Positions 32,907-41,712 of a stretch of 44,679 nt of DNA are shown piece by piece. Positions within the stretch are counted from its first letter, which is position 1. Each line of letters begins with the position of its first letter. The notes under the pieces were generated by a model. That model worked only from the letters and a program-made list of their open reading frames with translations, was not told where the DNA came from and searched no databases. Made by a program: the position numbers and the translations under genes. Location of the stretch: positions 1 to 44,679 of the forward strand of contig CAZXCG010000011.1 of NCBI GenBank assembly GCA_964639205.1. Reading direction: 5' to 3'. This stretch comes from CAZXCG01 sp964639205. Its GTDB lineage: Bacteria; Bacillota; Clostridia; Oscillospirales; Acutalibacteraceae.

Positions 32907-34588
32907 AAAAAAAGAAAAATCTGCCTGCTTTAAGGTGGGTAGGAAAAAGACTTATGCCGCAGATTGTGTGGATAATTTTGCTTGTGCTTGTCTACTGTGT
33001 TTTAGCGGCCTGCGGCGTATATACCGCGCTTGTGGCAAAGAACGCCGTAGACAGCGCCGTAAACGGCAATAAGAACGAAATTATGCTTTACGGTTCGGTT
33101 CTGGCGGGCATAATAGTGCTTCAGGTTGTACTGCGCGTTGTAAACAGCCGCTTGACCTTCAGGGTGGGCGCAAAACTTGAGAATTCAATGTCGGAGGATC
33201 TTTTTGCGCGCATTATCGGAAAAGAATATGCCGAAATTTCAAAATATCACACCGGGGAGCTTATGAACCGCATTAACGGCGACGTCAGCGTAATTTCAAC
33301 GGCTGTTACCTCAATTCTGCCGCATCTTGCATATGTCATTGTTAAGCTCGCCGGTATTTTTATTGTGCTTTGCTCGGTTGACCCGTGGTTTGCGGCGGTT
33401 TTTGCCGCGGGCGGACTTATAATATGGGTAGCCTCGTCTGTGTTTAAGGGAAAAATGAAAGAAATGCACAAGGAAGTGCAAAGCTCCAACGGCAGAATCC
33501 GCTCTTTTTTGCAGGAGGCTCTCGGAAGCACTCTTGTCATAAAAGCTTTCAGCGCCGAAAATAAGGTGCGTAACAACGCACACAGGCTGATGGAAGATAA
33601 CTACAAAATAAAGAAAAAACGTATAAAAATTGTTTCTCTCTCATCGGGGAGCGTTTCGTTTGCTTTTTCGGCGGGATATTTGTACGGTATTATCTGGGGC
33701 GCCGTACATATTGCCGACAAGGCTATTTCTTACGGTACATTTACAGCCGTGCTTTCGCTGATTTCTCAGGTGCAGACTCCGGTGAGCGAGCTTTCTTCGC
33801 TGCTGCCGCAGTATTACTCGGCGATTGCATCTGCCGAAAGAATAATCCAGCTTGAACAACTCAAAGATGAGCAGACAGCCGACAGTAATTTTAACGCTTC
33901 TGAAATATATAAGGATTTGGAGTGTATTTCCTTTGAAAACGTCAGCTTTGCATACAGCAGCGGGGAAGTTTTCGAAAATGCGTCTCTTTCTCTGCGCAAG
34001 GGTGAGTTCGCGGTAATTTCGGGTATTTCCGGGATAGGGAAAAGCACTCTGCTCAAGTTGTTGATGGGCGTGTTCCCTCCCGGCGGCGGAAAAATATTGC
34101 TGCGTCTTAAAAGCGGCGAAAATCTTGTTTCGGACAGCGGCGCTCGCCGGATGTTTGCCTATGTGCCCCAAGGAAATTTTCTGCTTTCCGGTACAATACG
34201 TGAAAATCTTTGCTTTGCAAACGAAAATGCCGGTGAAGAGGAAATAGAGAGAGCCTTGAAAATTGCCTGCTGTGATTTTGTAAAGGACTTGCCCGACGCG
34301 TTGGAAACAAAAATCGGAGAAAACGGGCAGGGACTTTCGGAGGGGCAGGTTCAGCGTCTTGCAATCGCACGTGCTTTGTTAGGCGGAGCTCCGATTCTTC
34401 TGTTTGACGAAGCGACTTCTGCGCTGGACGAGGCAACCGAGCTTGCGCTTTTGAAAAACCTGCGCGCTTTAAGCGAACATACCTGCGTGCTTATAACCCA
34501 TAAAGCCGCGGCTCTTTCCGTGTGCGATAAAAAAATAGAAATAGTCGGTCGTAAGATATTTTCATACGACGCAAATGTAAATACATAA
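32903..34588 (+). CDS. ABC exporter, fused membrane and ATPase domains
   Basis: The 561-residue half-transporter has a six-helix exporter-type membrane domain (about 15-305) and an ATPase with Walker A GISGIGKS (374-381), signature LSEGQVQRLAIARA and Walker B LLFDEATSALDE. No N-terminal C39 leader peptidase is fused, so any leader would have to be cut by another protein; the S24/S26-like protein is the neighbour able to do that. The start is TTG at 32903 overlapping the HAD stop; an ATG at 32954 after GGTGGGTAGGA is an alternative. Last gene of the operon. Peptide or small-protein export is inferred. Confidence 0.9.
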   Translation: MKKKKNLPALRWVGKRLMPQIVWIILLVLVYCVLAACGVYTALVAKNAVDSAVNGNKNEIMLYGSVLAGIIVLQVVLRVVNSRLTFRVGAKLENSMSEDLFARIIGKEYAEISKYHTGELMNRINGDVSVISTAVTSILPHLAYVIVKLAGIFIVLCSVDPWFAAVFAAGGLIIWVASSVFKGKMKEMHKEVQSSNGRIRSFLQEALGSTLVIKAFSAENKVRNNAHRLMEDNYKIKKKRIKIVSLSSGSVSFAFSAGYLYGIIWGAVHIADKAISYGTFTAVLSLISQVQTPVSELSSLLPQYYSAIASAERIIQLEQLKDEQTADSNFNASEIYKDLECISFENVSFAYSSGEVFENASLSLRKGEFAVISGISGIGKSTLLKLLMGVFPPGGGKILLRLKSGENLVSDSGARRMFAYVPQGNFLLSGTIRENLCFANENAGEEEIERALKIACCDFVKDLPDALETKIGENGQGLSEGQVQRLAIARALLGGAPILLFDEATSALDEATELALLKNLRALSEHTCVLITHKAAALSVCDKKIEIVGRKIFSYDANVNT

Positions 34589-34637
34589 AAACGCTTCTTC
34601 CGTAAAACAAAATATATGGATTGTCCGCCGCATACTG

Positions 34638-34666
34638 TTGTAAAAATAAACAAGCCTGCATATAAT
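34638..34666 (+). promoter_or_regulatory. Predicted promoter of the SpoIVFA-position/M50/radical-SAM unit
   Basis: TTGTAA (34638-34643), 17-bp spacer, TATAAT (34661-34666). Transcription would begin about 10 nt before the start codon, leaving a very short leader that just includes the ribosome binding site. Confidence 0.6.
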
Positions 34667-34682
34667 TTCAAGAGGTGAGATT

Positions 34683-35162
34683 ATGGCAGAAAAGGATTAC
34701 AACGACCGTTTCGACGACATTTCCTACGAAAAGGGCTGGCGGCGCGCTTCCGTTCCCGAAAAATATGTCCCTCCCGAAAATATACGGGACGAACCGAAAG
34801 ACGGGAAGCCCCGCGGGAAGCGGTCTGCGCAAAAGCCGCGTATAAAGGGACCCTTCAGGTTTTTGCTTTTAACGCTCCAGCTAACCGCTTGCGCGGCGGC
34901 GCTTACGGCGATTCTGGCGTTTAAGCTGTTCGGCGGCGCAAAATATGAGGACTTCAGGGAACTGTATTTTAAGCAGCTCAATAACTCTTTGTTTGAAACG
35001 CCGATTGAAAATCTGCTTGATTTAAGCGAGATTTTTGAAGCGCTCCCCTCGCAAGGCGACGGAGATAAGGCGGACGGTCTGCCCTGCGAAAGCGGCTCTG
35101 CCGAGGAAGCTTCCGGCAGCGCCCTGCCCGAGTTTTCGGACGTTACCGGCAATGCGTTTTAA
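34683..35162 (+). CDS. Single-pass membrane protein at the SpoIVFA position
   Basis: The 159-residue protein has a basic, Pro/Lys/Arg-rich cytoplasmic N-terminus (1-57), one membrane helix (about 60-82) and an acidic outer tail of about 75 residues. In many Clostridia the gene before the M50 protease here encodes SpoIVFA, an inhibitor with an M23 peptidase domain. This protein keeps the position and topology but no M23 motif is visible. A truncated or diverged SpoIVFA is possible; a definite assignment is not. AGAGGTGAG precedes the ATG. It overlaps the next gene by 11 nt. Confidence 0.78.
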   Translation: MAEKDYNDRFDDISYEKGWRRASVPEKYVPPENIRDEPKDGKPRGKRSAQKPRIKGPFRFLLLTLQLTACAAALTAILAFKLFGGAKYEDFRELYFKQLNNSLFETPIENLLDLSEIFEALPSQGDGDKADGLPCESGSAEEASGSALPEFSDVTGNAF

Positions 35163-35760
35163 GCTTTTCGGCGTTGAAATTGAATGCAGCTTTCCTGCCG
35201 CTGCACTGACAACGCTTGCCGTTTTGCTTGACAGCCGGCACACAATCGAGGTGTGTATGCTCGCGGCGTTTATACACGAGATTGGTCATATTACCGCAAT
35301 GTTTTTATGCGGCAGCCGCCCGAAGGTAATAAAAATAGGTCTGTTTGCAGTGGACATCAGCGACCCGTCGCGCGGAGCAAGGGGACTTGTACCGGAGCTG
35401 CTTATAGTTTTTGCGGGAATCATTGCCAATTTTTTATCGGTTTTCGGGGCATGGGTGCTTTTTGCGCTTACCGGCGCTCAATATTTTATGCAAATTGCGG
35501 CGGCAAGCCTTATAACAGCCTGCTTTAATCTGCTGCCGGCAGCCACGCTCGACGGTGGTCAGGGGCTGTTTTTTGTTCTTATGCGCCGTTTCAGCTACAA
35601 AGCTGCCGAAGCTGTGATTAATATACTTACGGTTATTCTGCTAATACCGTTTTCGGTTGCCGGGATTACGGTGCTTTTTCGCTCAAAAAACAATTTTTCT
35701 TTGTTGATTATAAGCGTTTATCTTATACTTTCGCTCGTTTTGAAAAAGGAGTATTTTTAG
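35152..35760 (+). CDS. Site-2 protease, M50 family (SpoIVFB-like)
   Basis: A 202-residue membrane metalloprotease with the zinc motif HEIGH (42-46) in the first hydrophobic block and a second ligand site in NLLPAATLDGGQ. About five to six membrane segments follow the SpoIVFB pattern. SpoIVFB cuts pro-sigma-K in the mother cell of sporulating Firmicutes; members in this neighbourhood usually carry that name. The start at 35152 is chosen because MRFKLFGVEI aligns with family beginnings and the longer frame lies inside the upstream gene. Confidence 0.85.
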   Translation: MRFKLFGVEIECSFPAAALTTLAVLLDSRHTIEVCMLAAFIHEIGHITAMFLCGSRPKVIKIGLFAVDISDPSRGARGLVPELLIVFAGIIANFLSVFGAWVLFALTGAQYFMQIAAASLITACFNLLPAATLDGGQGLFFVLMRRFSYKAAEAVINILTVILLIPFSVAGITVLFRSKNNFSLLIISVYLILSLVLKKEYF

Positions 35761-35771
35761 AGGGTTTTAAA

Positions 35772-37628
35772 ATGATAAAAAAAGAAGTTGAAAAGCTGCT
35801 CCTTGAGGTGCAGAAGCCTGCAAGATATGTCGGCGGAGAACTCAACGGCGTAATAAAGGATAAAAAGGATGTGGACGTGCGGTTTGCGTTTTGCTTTCCG
35901 GATACCTACGAGGTGGGGATGTCGCATCTGGGAATGAAAATTCTTTACAGTGAGTTTAACGCCGTGCCCTATATCTGGTGCGAGAGAGTGTTTGCTCCAT
36001 GGATTGATATGGAGGAAAAAATGCGCGGGTATAATATACCTCTTTACGCGCTGGAAAGCGGCGACGCCATAAGCGAGTTTGATTTTATCGGCTTTACGCT
36101 GCAATATGAGCTCAGCTACACAAATGTGCTGAATATGCTCAAAATGGGTAATATTCCCCTGTATTCCGAGGACAGAACCGAGCTTTTCAATATTGTGGTT
36201 GCGGGAGGTCCCTGCACCTGCAACCCGGAACCGCTCGCCGATTTTATTGATATTTTCTTTATCGGGGAGGGAGAAGACGTTGATATAGAGGTCATAGAGC
36301 TGTACCGCGATTGCAGGCGCGGGCATAAGACGAAGCGTGAGTTTTTGCGCCTTGCGTCCCAAATAAGGGGAGTTTACGTTCCCTCGCTTTACAAAGTTGA
36401 GTATAACGGCGACGGTACGATTGCAAGCTTTACGCCGGAACAGGGCGCGCCGGAAAAAATTGAAAAACGCCTTATTATGAATATGGACGACTGCTTTTAT
36501 CCCGAAAATTTTGTCGTTCCCATGACCGAAATAGTCCACGACCGCGCGGTGCAGGAAATTTTTCGCGGCTGTATACGCGGCTGCCGCTTTTGCCAGGCGG
36601 GCTTTCTTTACCGTCCCGTACGCGAAAAATCGATTGAAACCATAAGCCGCCAGTGCCGTACTCTCTGCGCAAATACCGGATACGACGAGGTGTCGCTTTC
36701 TTCTTTAAGCTCAAGTGATTATTCAAAAGTTGTACCGTTGCTCGAGGAGCTTAACAGCTGGGCAAAGCCGGAGTGCGTCAGCCTTTCGCTGCCGTCGCTG
36801 CGTGTCGACGGCTTTACCGACGAAATAATGAATAAAATAAAAACCGTCAGGAAAAGCGGTCTGACCTTTGCTCCCGAAGCCGGCACACAGCGCCTCAGAG
36901 ACGCAATTAACAAAAATGTGCGCGAAGAGGAGCTTTTAAAAACCTGCGGGGTTGCATTTAACGGCGGGTGGACAACCGTTAAGCTTTATTTTATGATAGG
37001 TCTGCCTACCGAAACCGACGCCGACGTTGCCGGAATAGCGCAGCTTGCACAAAAGGTTGTGGACGAATTCTACCGCTGTGAAAACCGCGTCAAAGGCAAA
37101 GCCGTTCGCGTTACGGTTTCAGCTTCCGCTTTTGTGCCCAAGCCGTTTACACCGTTCCAGTGGTTCGGTCAGAACGAAACAGAGGAATTCCGCAGAAAAC
37201 AGCAGCTCATAAAAGAAAATATACATTCAAAGAAGATAACATATAATTATCATCACGCAGACACAAGCTTTTTGGAAGCTGTGTTTGCCAGGGGAGACCG
37301 CAGGCTTTGCAGAGTGCTTGCGCTTGCCTGTGAGCGCGGCTTCCGTTTTGACGGCTGGAATGATTGCTTTTCTCTCCAAAAATGGCTGGAACTGTTTGAT
37401 GAATGCGGTATTGACCCCGCGTTTTATGCAAACCGTACCCGCAGCTTTGATGAAATTCTGCCGTGGGATCATTTGGATTACGGCGTGAATAAAAGCTTTT
37501 TGCTCAGCGAGTATCAAAAGGCGCTTTCCTCCCGCACAACGCCTAACTGCCGGGAAAAATGCAGCGGCTGCGGCGCGGCAAAATACGGAGGAGGTGTTTG
37601 CTTTGAAAGACGTTCGGGTATGGTTTAA
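35772..37628 (+). CDS. B12-binding-domain radical SAM protein, TIGR03960 type
   Basis: The 618-residue protein matches the TIGR03960 group: an N-terminal cobalamin-binding-like domain with FPDTYEVGMSHLG, and a radical-SAM core with Cys267, Cys271 and Cys274 (CxxxCxxC). A C-terminal CREKCSGCG adds possible cluster ligands. It is always found with the TIGR03936 protein, encoded next. The reaction is unknown. AGAGGG precedes the ATG. It starts 11 bp after the M50 gene. Confidence 0.92.
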   Translation: MIKKEVEKLLLEVQKPARYVGGELNGVIKDKKDVDVRFAFCFPDTYEVGMSHLGMKILYSEFNAVPYIWCERVFAPWIDMEEKMRGYNIPLYALESGDAISEFDFIGFTLQYELSYTNVLNMLKMGNIPLYSEDRTELFNIVVAGGPCTCNPEPLADFIDIFFIGEGEDVDIEVIELYRDCRRGHKTKREFLRLASQIRGVYVPSLYKVEYNGDGTIASFTPEQGAPEKIEKRLIMNMDDCFYPENFVVPMTEIVHDRAVQEIFRGCIRGCRFCQAGFLYRPVREKSIETISRQCRTLCANTGYDEVSLSSLSSSDYSKVVPLLEELNSWAKPECVSLSLPSLRVDGFTDEIMNKIKTVRKSGLTFAPEAGTQRLRDAINKNVREEELLKTCGVAFNGGWTTVKLYFMIGLPTETDADVAGIAQLAQKVVDEFYRCENRVKGKAVRVTVSASAFVPKPFTPFQWFGQNETEEFRRKQQLIKENIHSKKITYNYHHADTSFLEAVFARGDRRLCRVLALACERGFRFDGWNDCFSLQKWLELFDECGIDPAFYANRTRSFDEILPWDHLDYGVNKSFLLSEYQKALSSRTTPNCREKCSGCGAAKYGGGVCFERRSGMV

Positions 37629-38262
37629 AAAGGACGGCGAATGCCGGTTTATTTCGCACCTTGACTTAAACCGGGTTATGCTGCGCGCAATTCAAAAAAG
37701 CAAAGTTCCGGTCTGGCATACGGAGGGCTTCAATCCTCACCCGTTCATCACCTTTGCGCTGCCGCTTTCTCTGGGCTTTCGCGGCAAATGCGAAAGTATG
37801 GATTTCCGCCTTACAGACGGGGAATATAATTTAGACGAAATTCCCGAAAGGCTTAATGCCTGCCTTCCGGACGGTATCCGAGTTTATAAGGCGGCTGAGC
37901 CGGTAATGAAAGCCGGCGATATTGCCTTTGCGCGTTTCAGCGTTTTCCTTTATGCAGACGGTGCTGCGGACGGAAATGTGTACGAAGATCTTTTGTCTCT
38001 TTTTGCTATGGACAGCATCCTTGCGGAGAAAAAGTCAAAGTCGGGTGTAAAGGAAATAGATTTAAAGCCCGCAGCAGCGGAATATAAAATTGAGAAACGC
38101 GCAGACGGAGCCCTGCTTTCCGTTACTCTTCCGGCAGGAGGCAGAGAAAATATTAATCCTATGCTTTTTGTAGGTGCACTTGAAAAATATTTCGGTTTAA
38201 AGCCGCGTTGGGATATAACACGCGAAGCGCTGTACGACGGGCAGATGGATACTTTTGCATAA
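37603..38262 (+). CDS. TIGR03936/DUF2344 radical-SAM-associated protein
   Basis: The 219-residue protein begins KDVRVWFKKDGECRFISHLDL, the hallmark start of DUF2344, followed by HTEGFNPHPFITFALPLSLG. TTG at 37603 is taken as start because GGAGGAGG lies 8 nt upstream; the GTG at 37594 overlaps that site. The gene overlaps the radical-SAM gene by 26 nt, as expected for proteins acting together. Biochemical role not known. Confidence 0.9.
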   Translation: MKDVRVWFKKDGECRFISHLDLNRVMLRAIQKSKVPVWHTEGFNPHPFITFALPLSLGFRGKCESMDFRLTDGEYNLDEIPERLNACLPDGIRVYKAAEPVMKAGDIAFARFSVFLYADGAADGNVYEDLLSLFAMDSILAEKKSKSGVKEIDLKPAAAEYKIEKRADGALLSVTLPAGGRENINPMLFVGALEKYFGLKPRWDITREALYDGQMDTFA

Positions 38263-38279
38263 AAGGAGTTGTAAAAAAA

Positions 38280-39242
38280 ATGAAGATTTCGGTTTTGGGC
38301 AGCGGCAGATGGGGAAGCTGCGTTGCGTGGTACTTGGACAAAATCGGTCATAGGGTTATTTCCTGCGGCGTGGAAACCGCGCCGGATTTCATAGCCCTGC
38401 GCGATACGCGCAAAAACGAATATCTTGCTTTTCCTCAGAGCATTGAGGTAAGCTCCGACCTTGAGAAAGCGGTTAAAACCGCGGAGGTTATAGTAATTTC
38501 TATTTCTTCACAGAATCTGCGCTCATATATGCAGGATATTTCAAAATATGACTTAACGGGGAAAATATTTGTACTTTGCATGAAGGGCGTTGAAGTTTCT
38601 ACCGGCTGCCGTCTTTCGCAGGTAGTGGGCGATTTTGTAGACGAAAGGGTAACGCCTATCGCCGTTTGGGTAGGTCCGGGACATCCGCAGGATTATGTGC
38701 GCGGAATCCCCAACTGTATGGTAATAGACAGCACAAACGCTGCGGTCAAGCAGAAGCTTGTGCGTGAATTTTCCGGAGAGCTTATACGCTTTTATATCGG
38801 AACCGACCTTATAGGGAGTGAAATAGGCGCGGCGGCAAAAAACGTTGTGGGAATAGCCGCAGGTATACTCGACGGTCTTGGTTACACCTCCCTTAAGGGG
38901 GCGCTTATGGCGCGCGGTACGCGTGAAATTGCCCGCCTTATCGAAGCCTTGGGCGGTAACGGAATGAGCGCCTACGGTTTGTGTCATCTCGGTGATTATG
39001 AGGCGACGCTGTTTTCAAAATGGAGCCACAACCGTATGTACGGGGAGGCGTTTGCCAGAGGCGAGCGTTACGAAAAGCTTGCCGAGGGAGTGATGACGTC
39101 AAAGGCGCTTTTAAAGCTCGGACGGCGGCACAACGTGGATTTGCCCATCGTTTCGGCGGTTAACAGCGTTTTGTTTGAAGATAAAGATTTAAAAGACACG
39201 CTTGCGGCACTTTTTCTGCGAAGTGTGAAGAACGAATTTTAA
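38280..39242 (+). CDS. NAD(P)H-dependent glycerol-3-phosphate dehydrogenase, GpsA family
   Basis: GpsA reduces dihydroxyacetone phosphate to sn-glycerol 3-phosphate for phospholipids. The 320-residue protein has a Rossmann start LGSGRWGSCVAWYL, the catalytic AAKNVVGIAAG, and a C-terminal domain with ALMARGTREIARL. The usual GPSFA-like loop is replaced by GPGHPQDY, so this is a diverged member and might use a related substrate. The ATG at 38280 follows AAAGGAG; the upstream extension overlaps the previous gene and is discarded. A strong terminator follows. Confidence 0.85.
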   Translation: MKISVLGSGRWGSCVAWYLDKIGHRVISCGVETAPDFIALRDTRKNEYLAFPQSIEVSSDLEKAVKTAEVIVISISSQNLRSYMQDISKYDLTGKIFVLCMKGVEVSTGCRLSQVVGDFVDERVTPIAVWVGPGHPQDYVRGIPNCMVIDSTNAAVKQKLVREFSGELIRFYIGTDLIGSEIGAAAKNVVGIAAGILDGLGYTSLKGALMARGTREIARLIEALGGNGMSAYGLCHLGDYEATLFSKWSHNRMYGEAFARGERYEKLAEGVMTSKALLKLGRRHNVDLPIVSAVNSVLFEDKDLKDTLAALFLRSVKNEF

Positions 39243-39251
39243 TAAAGTCAG

Positions 39252-39285
39252 CGCTCCCCGGCATATTGGGGAGCGTTTTTGTTTT
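39252..39285 (+). terminator. Terminator after the gpsA-like gene
   Basis: CGCTCCCC (39252-39259) pairs with GGGGAGCG (39268-39275), followed by TTTTTGTTTT. Confidence 0.9.
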
Positions 39286-39328
39286 CTTAAAGAAATCTTA
39301 AAGAAATCTTAAAGAAATCTTAAAGATT
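39286..39328 (+). repeat. Tandem 11-bp direct repeats upstream of the second two-component system
   Basis: CTTAAAGAAAT occurs three times exactly (39286-39296, 39297-39307, 39308-39318) and a fourth time as CTTAAAGAT (39319-39327). The 11-bp period puts copies on the same DNA face, the pattern of OmpR/PhoB-family binding sites. The last copy ends 7 bp before the expected -35 position of the promoter for the response-regulator gene, so activation by that regulator is likely. Confidence 0.8.
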
Positions 39329-39334
39329 TCATAC

Positions 39335-39363
39335 TTTTTTTTTAATAAATAAAATGCTACAAT
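39335..39363 (+). promoter_or_regulatory. Predicted activator-dependent promoter of the second two-component system
   Basis: TACAAT (39358-39363) with TG at 39355-39356 (extended -10); 17 bp upstream the -35 position is only TTTTTT (39335-39340). A weak -35 right behind an array of direct repeats is what is expected of a promoter that needs an activator. Confidence 0.6.
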
Positions 39364-39402
39364 AAAATCACGCCTTAAAACAAACGCCACGGAGGAACCG
39401 CT

Positions 39403-40116
39403 ATGTATAACATTTTAATTTGCGACGACGAGCCGGATATATTAAATGCATTGAAGGTATATCTGTCTTCGGATGGATACAACGTTTTCGAGACGGAAAA
39501 CGGTGCTCAGGCCGTTGAAGTAATGCGGGAAAACGATATTCATCTTGTGCTTATGGACGTTATGATGCCGATCGTCGACGGTATATGCGCGACTTCGTCA
39601 ATAAGGGAAATAAGCAACGCGCCCATAATTTTGCTTACCGCAAAAAGCGAGGACGCGGACAAGGTTCTGGGTCTGAATATCGGCGCGGACGATTACGTAA
39701 CAAAGCCTTTTAACCCGGCGGAGCTGTTAGCGCGTGTGCGCTCTCAGCTGAGGCGCTATACAAATCTCGGCGGAATGGAAAAGTACGACGCGCCGTCGTT
39801 TATAAAAATAGGAGGTGTTGAGCTTGACGACACTCAAAAAAAGGTAACTGTGGACGGCAATGAAATCCCAACCACCCCAATCGAATACAGCATCTTAAAG
39901 CTGCTTATGTCAAATCCTGACAGGGTGTTTTCTTCAAATGAGATTTATGCGAAGGTGTGGAACGGTGTAAACTACGGCAGCGATGCAACGGTTTCGGTTC
40001 ATATACGGCATCTGCGTGAAAAGCTTGAAATAACTCCCGCAGAGCCGAGATATTTAAAGGTTGTATGGGGAAAGGGATATAAATTTGAAAAAGCGGAAAA
40101 TGGGAGGAAAATATGA
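39403..40116 (+). CDS. OmpR-family response regulator (VanR/PhoP-like)
   Basis: The 237-residue protein has a receiver domain with Asp8/Asp9, phosphoacceptor Asp52 (LVLMDVMMP), the Lys in VTKPF, and a C-terminal winged helix ending VVWGKGYKFE. GGAGG lies upstream of the ATG. It overlaps the kinase gene by 4 nt (ATGA). The repeats in front of it suggest that it controls its own operon. Confidence 0.94.
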   Translation: MYNILICDDEPDILNALKVYLSSDGYNVFETENGAQAVEVMRENDIHLVLMDVMMPIVDGICATSSIREISNAPIILLTAKSEDADKVLGLNIGADDYVTKPFNPAELLARVRSQLRRYTNLGGMEKYDAPSFIKIGGVELDDTQKKVTVDGNEIPTTPIEYSILKLLMSNPDRVFSSNEIYAKVWNGVNYGSDATVSVHIRHLREKLEITPAEPRYLKVVWGKGYKFEKAENGRKI

Positions 40117-41654
40117 AAAAGCTTTTTAAAAGTGCCAAAGCAAAAGCGGCCGCATTTATTTTGTTGTTTTTGTTTATGATAACGGGCGTCTTGTCCGCTG
40201 TGGGAGTAGAAGCGGCATATAATGAGGTTTACAACGGCAGCAGGCTGTACGAGCTTATCTATAATTACAGATATGTGTTCCTTTCGGCGCTGGCGGTTTC
40301 GGCAATAGCAATAATTTTGCTTTTGATTTTCATAATCGGCGCCGCCGGTCACCGCAAATATACGGACGAAATAGTCCTGAACAAATTTGATAAAATACCG
40401 CTTGAAATAACCGCGCTGTTTGTTCTTATACCTTTTTTGATTTTAACCGTTTGGGAAAGCGATATTTTGTTAATAGCCGCCTGCGCGGTATCCGTAATAA
40501 TGCTTATACCGTTCTTACAAACCCTCTCCGCAAGGATAAAATACGGGAAATGGTATAAAAACAGTATAATTTTCAATATTGCCTTATGGTTTTGCAAATT
40601 GCTCAAACGCCTGATAAGTATCGGACAAAGATTTTTTTTAAAGCTTCCGGTGATTTACAAAACAATATTGCTTTATGCCGGGTTTATAATTATTAATTTG
40701 GCTTTGAGCCTGCTGTTTATTATGAGCGACGGATTTTTCCTCTTCTTAGCTTTGCTGATTGTTATTGACGTCGCTGTTCTTGCCGCCCTTTGCCTTTTTT
40801 CAGTCGGTATTCAAAAAATCAAAAACGTAAGCAGATTGATTTCACAGGGGAAGTTCGACGTAAGCATCGACCGCGAAAATATGCTGCTCGATTTTAAGGA
40901 TATAGCCGATAATTTAAACAATATAAGCATTGCAATTGCAAAGGCTGTAGAGACGGCGACCAAAAGCGAGCGTATGAAGGCCGAGCTTATTACAAATGTC
41001 TCGCACGATATAAAAACGCCGCTCACGTCTATAATAAGCTATGTGGATTTGCTTAAAAAAGAAAATATCAAGGATGAAAAGGCGCTTGAATACATAGAAG
41101 TTCTCGACCGCCAGTCCGCCCATCTTAAAAAGCTGACGTACGATTTAATCGACGCGTCAAAGGCGTCTACCGGAAATGTTGAGATAAATTTGCAGGACGT
41201 CGATGTTGTGGAGTTTGTTAACCAGGCCGCAGGGGAATACAGCGAAAGGTTTACCGAAAACGGACTTGCCGTTATACTGAATATTCCGCAGCAGTCCATA
41301 TATATAAGAGCAGACGGAAAGCTTTTGTGGAGGATTATAGACAATTTGTTGGGCAACGCCTGCAAATATTCACAGGAAAATACGCGGGTTTACATAAGCG
41401 TTAATCAAAGCGGCTCAAAAGCGGTTATATCGATTAAAAACATTTCCAGAGATGTGCTGAACATAAATGGCGACGAGCTGACCGAGCGGTTTGTGCGCGG
41501 CGACAGTTCAAGGAACACAGAGGGCAGCGGGCTGGGACTTTCAATTGCCAAAAGCCTTGCCGAGCTGCAAAACGGTTCGCTGAGCATAGACATTGATTGC
41601 GATCTCTTCAAAGCGGAGGTTGCCTTTGAGGTAAAGTCTCCGGCTGAAGAATGA
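40113..41654 (+). CDS. Multi-pass sensor histidine kinase
   Basis: The 513-residue kinase has about six membrane helices in residues 10-240 with little extracellular sequence, then a HAMP-like linker (IKNVSRLISQGKFDVSID), the dimerisation domain with phosphoacceptor His298 in NVSHDIKTPLTSI, and an ATPase domain with IDNLLGNACKYS and GSGLGLSIA. Kinases of this intramembrane-sensing plan often answer cell-envelope stress. The paired regulator is immediately upstream. Confidence 0.93.
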   Translation: MKKLFKSAKAKAAAFILLFLFMITGVLSAVGVEAAYNEVYNGSRLYELIYNYRYVFLSALAVSAIAIILLLIFIIGAAGHRKYTDEIVLNKFDKIPLEITALFVLIPFLILTVWESDILLIAACAVSVIMLIPFLQTLSARIKYGKWYKNSIIFNIALWFCKLLKRLISIGQRFFLKLPVIYKTILLYAGFIIINLALSLLFIMSDGFFLFLALLIVIDVAVLAALCLFSVGIQKIKNVSRLISQGKFDVSIDRENMLLDFKDIADNLNNISIAIAKAVETATKSERMKAELITNVSHDIKTPLTSIISYVDLLKKENIKDEKALEYIEVLDRQSAHLKKLTYDLIDASKASTGNVEINLQDVDVVEFVNQAAGEYSERFTENGLAVILNIPQQSIYIRADGKLLWRIIDNLLGNACKYSQENTRVYISVNQSGSKAVISIKNISRDVLNINGDELTERFVRGDSSRNTEGSGLGLSIAKSLAELQNGSLSIDIDCDLFKAEVAFEVKSPAEE

Positions 41655-41712
41655 TAAGTCCGGTACAGGTATATGAAATTTGGGAACAGGAACGGAATCC
41701 GGTGCAAAAGAG

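Noticed and set aside
39286..39328. CRISPR-like array
   Set aside because: Repeats are only 11 bp and directly adjacent without spacers; an activator-binding array fits better.
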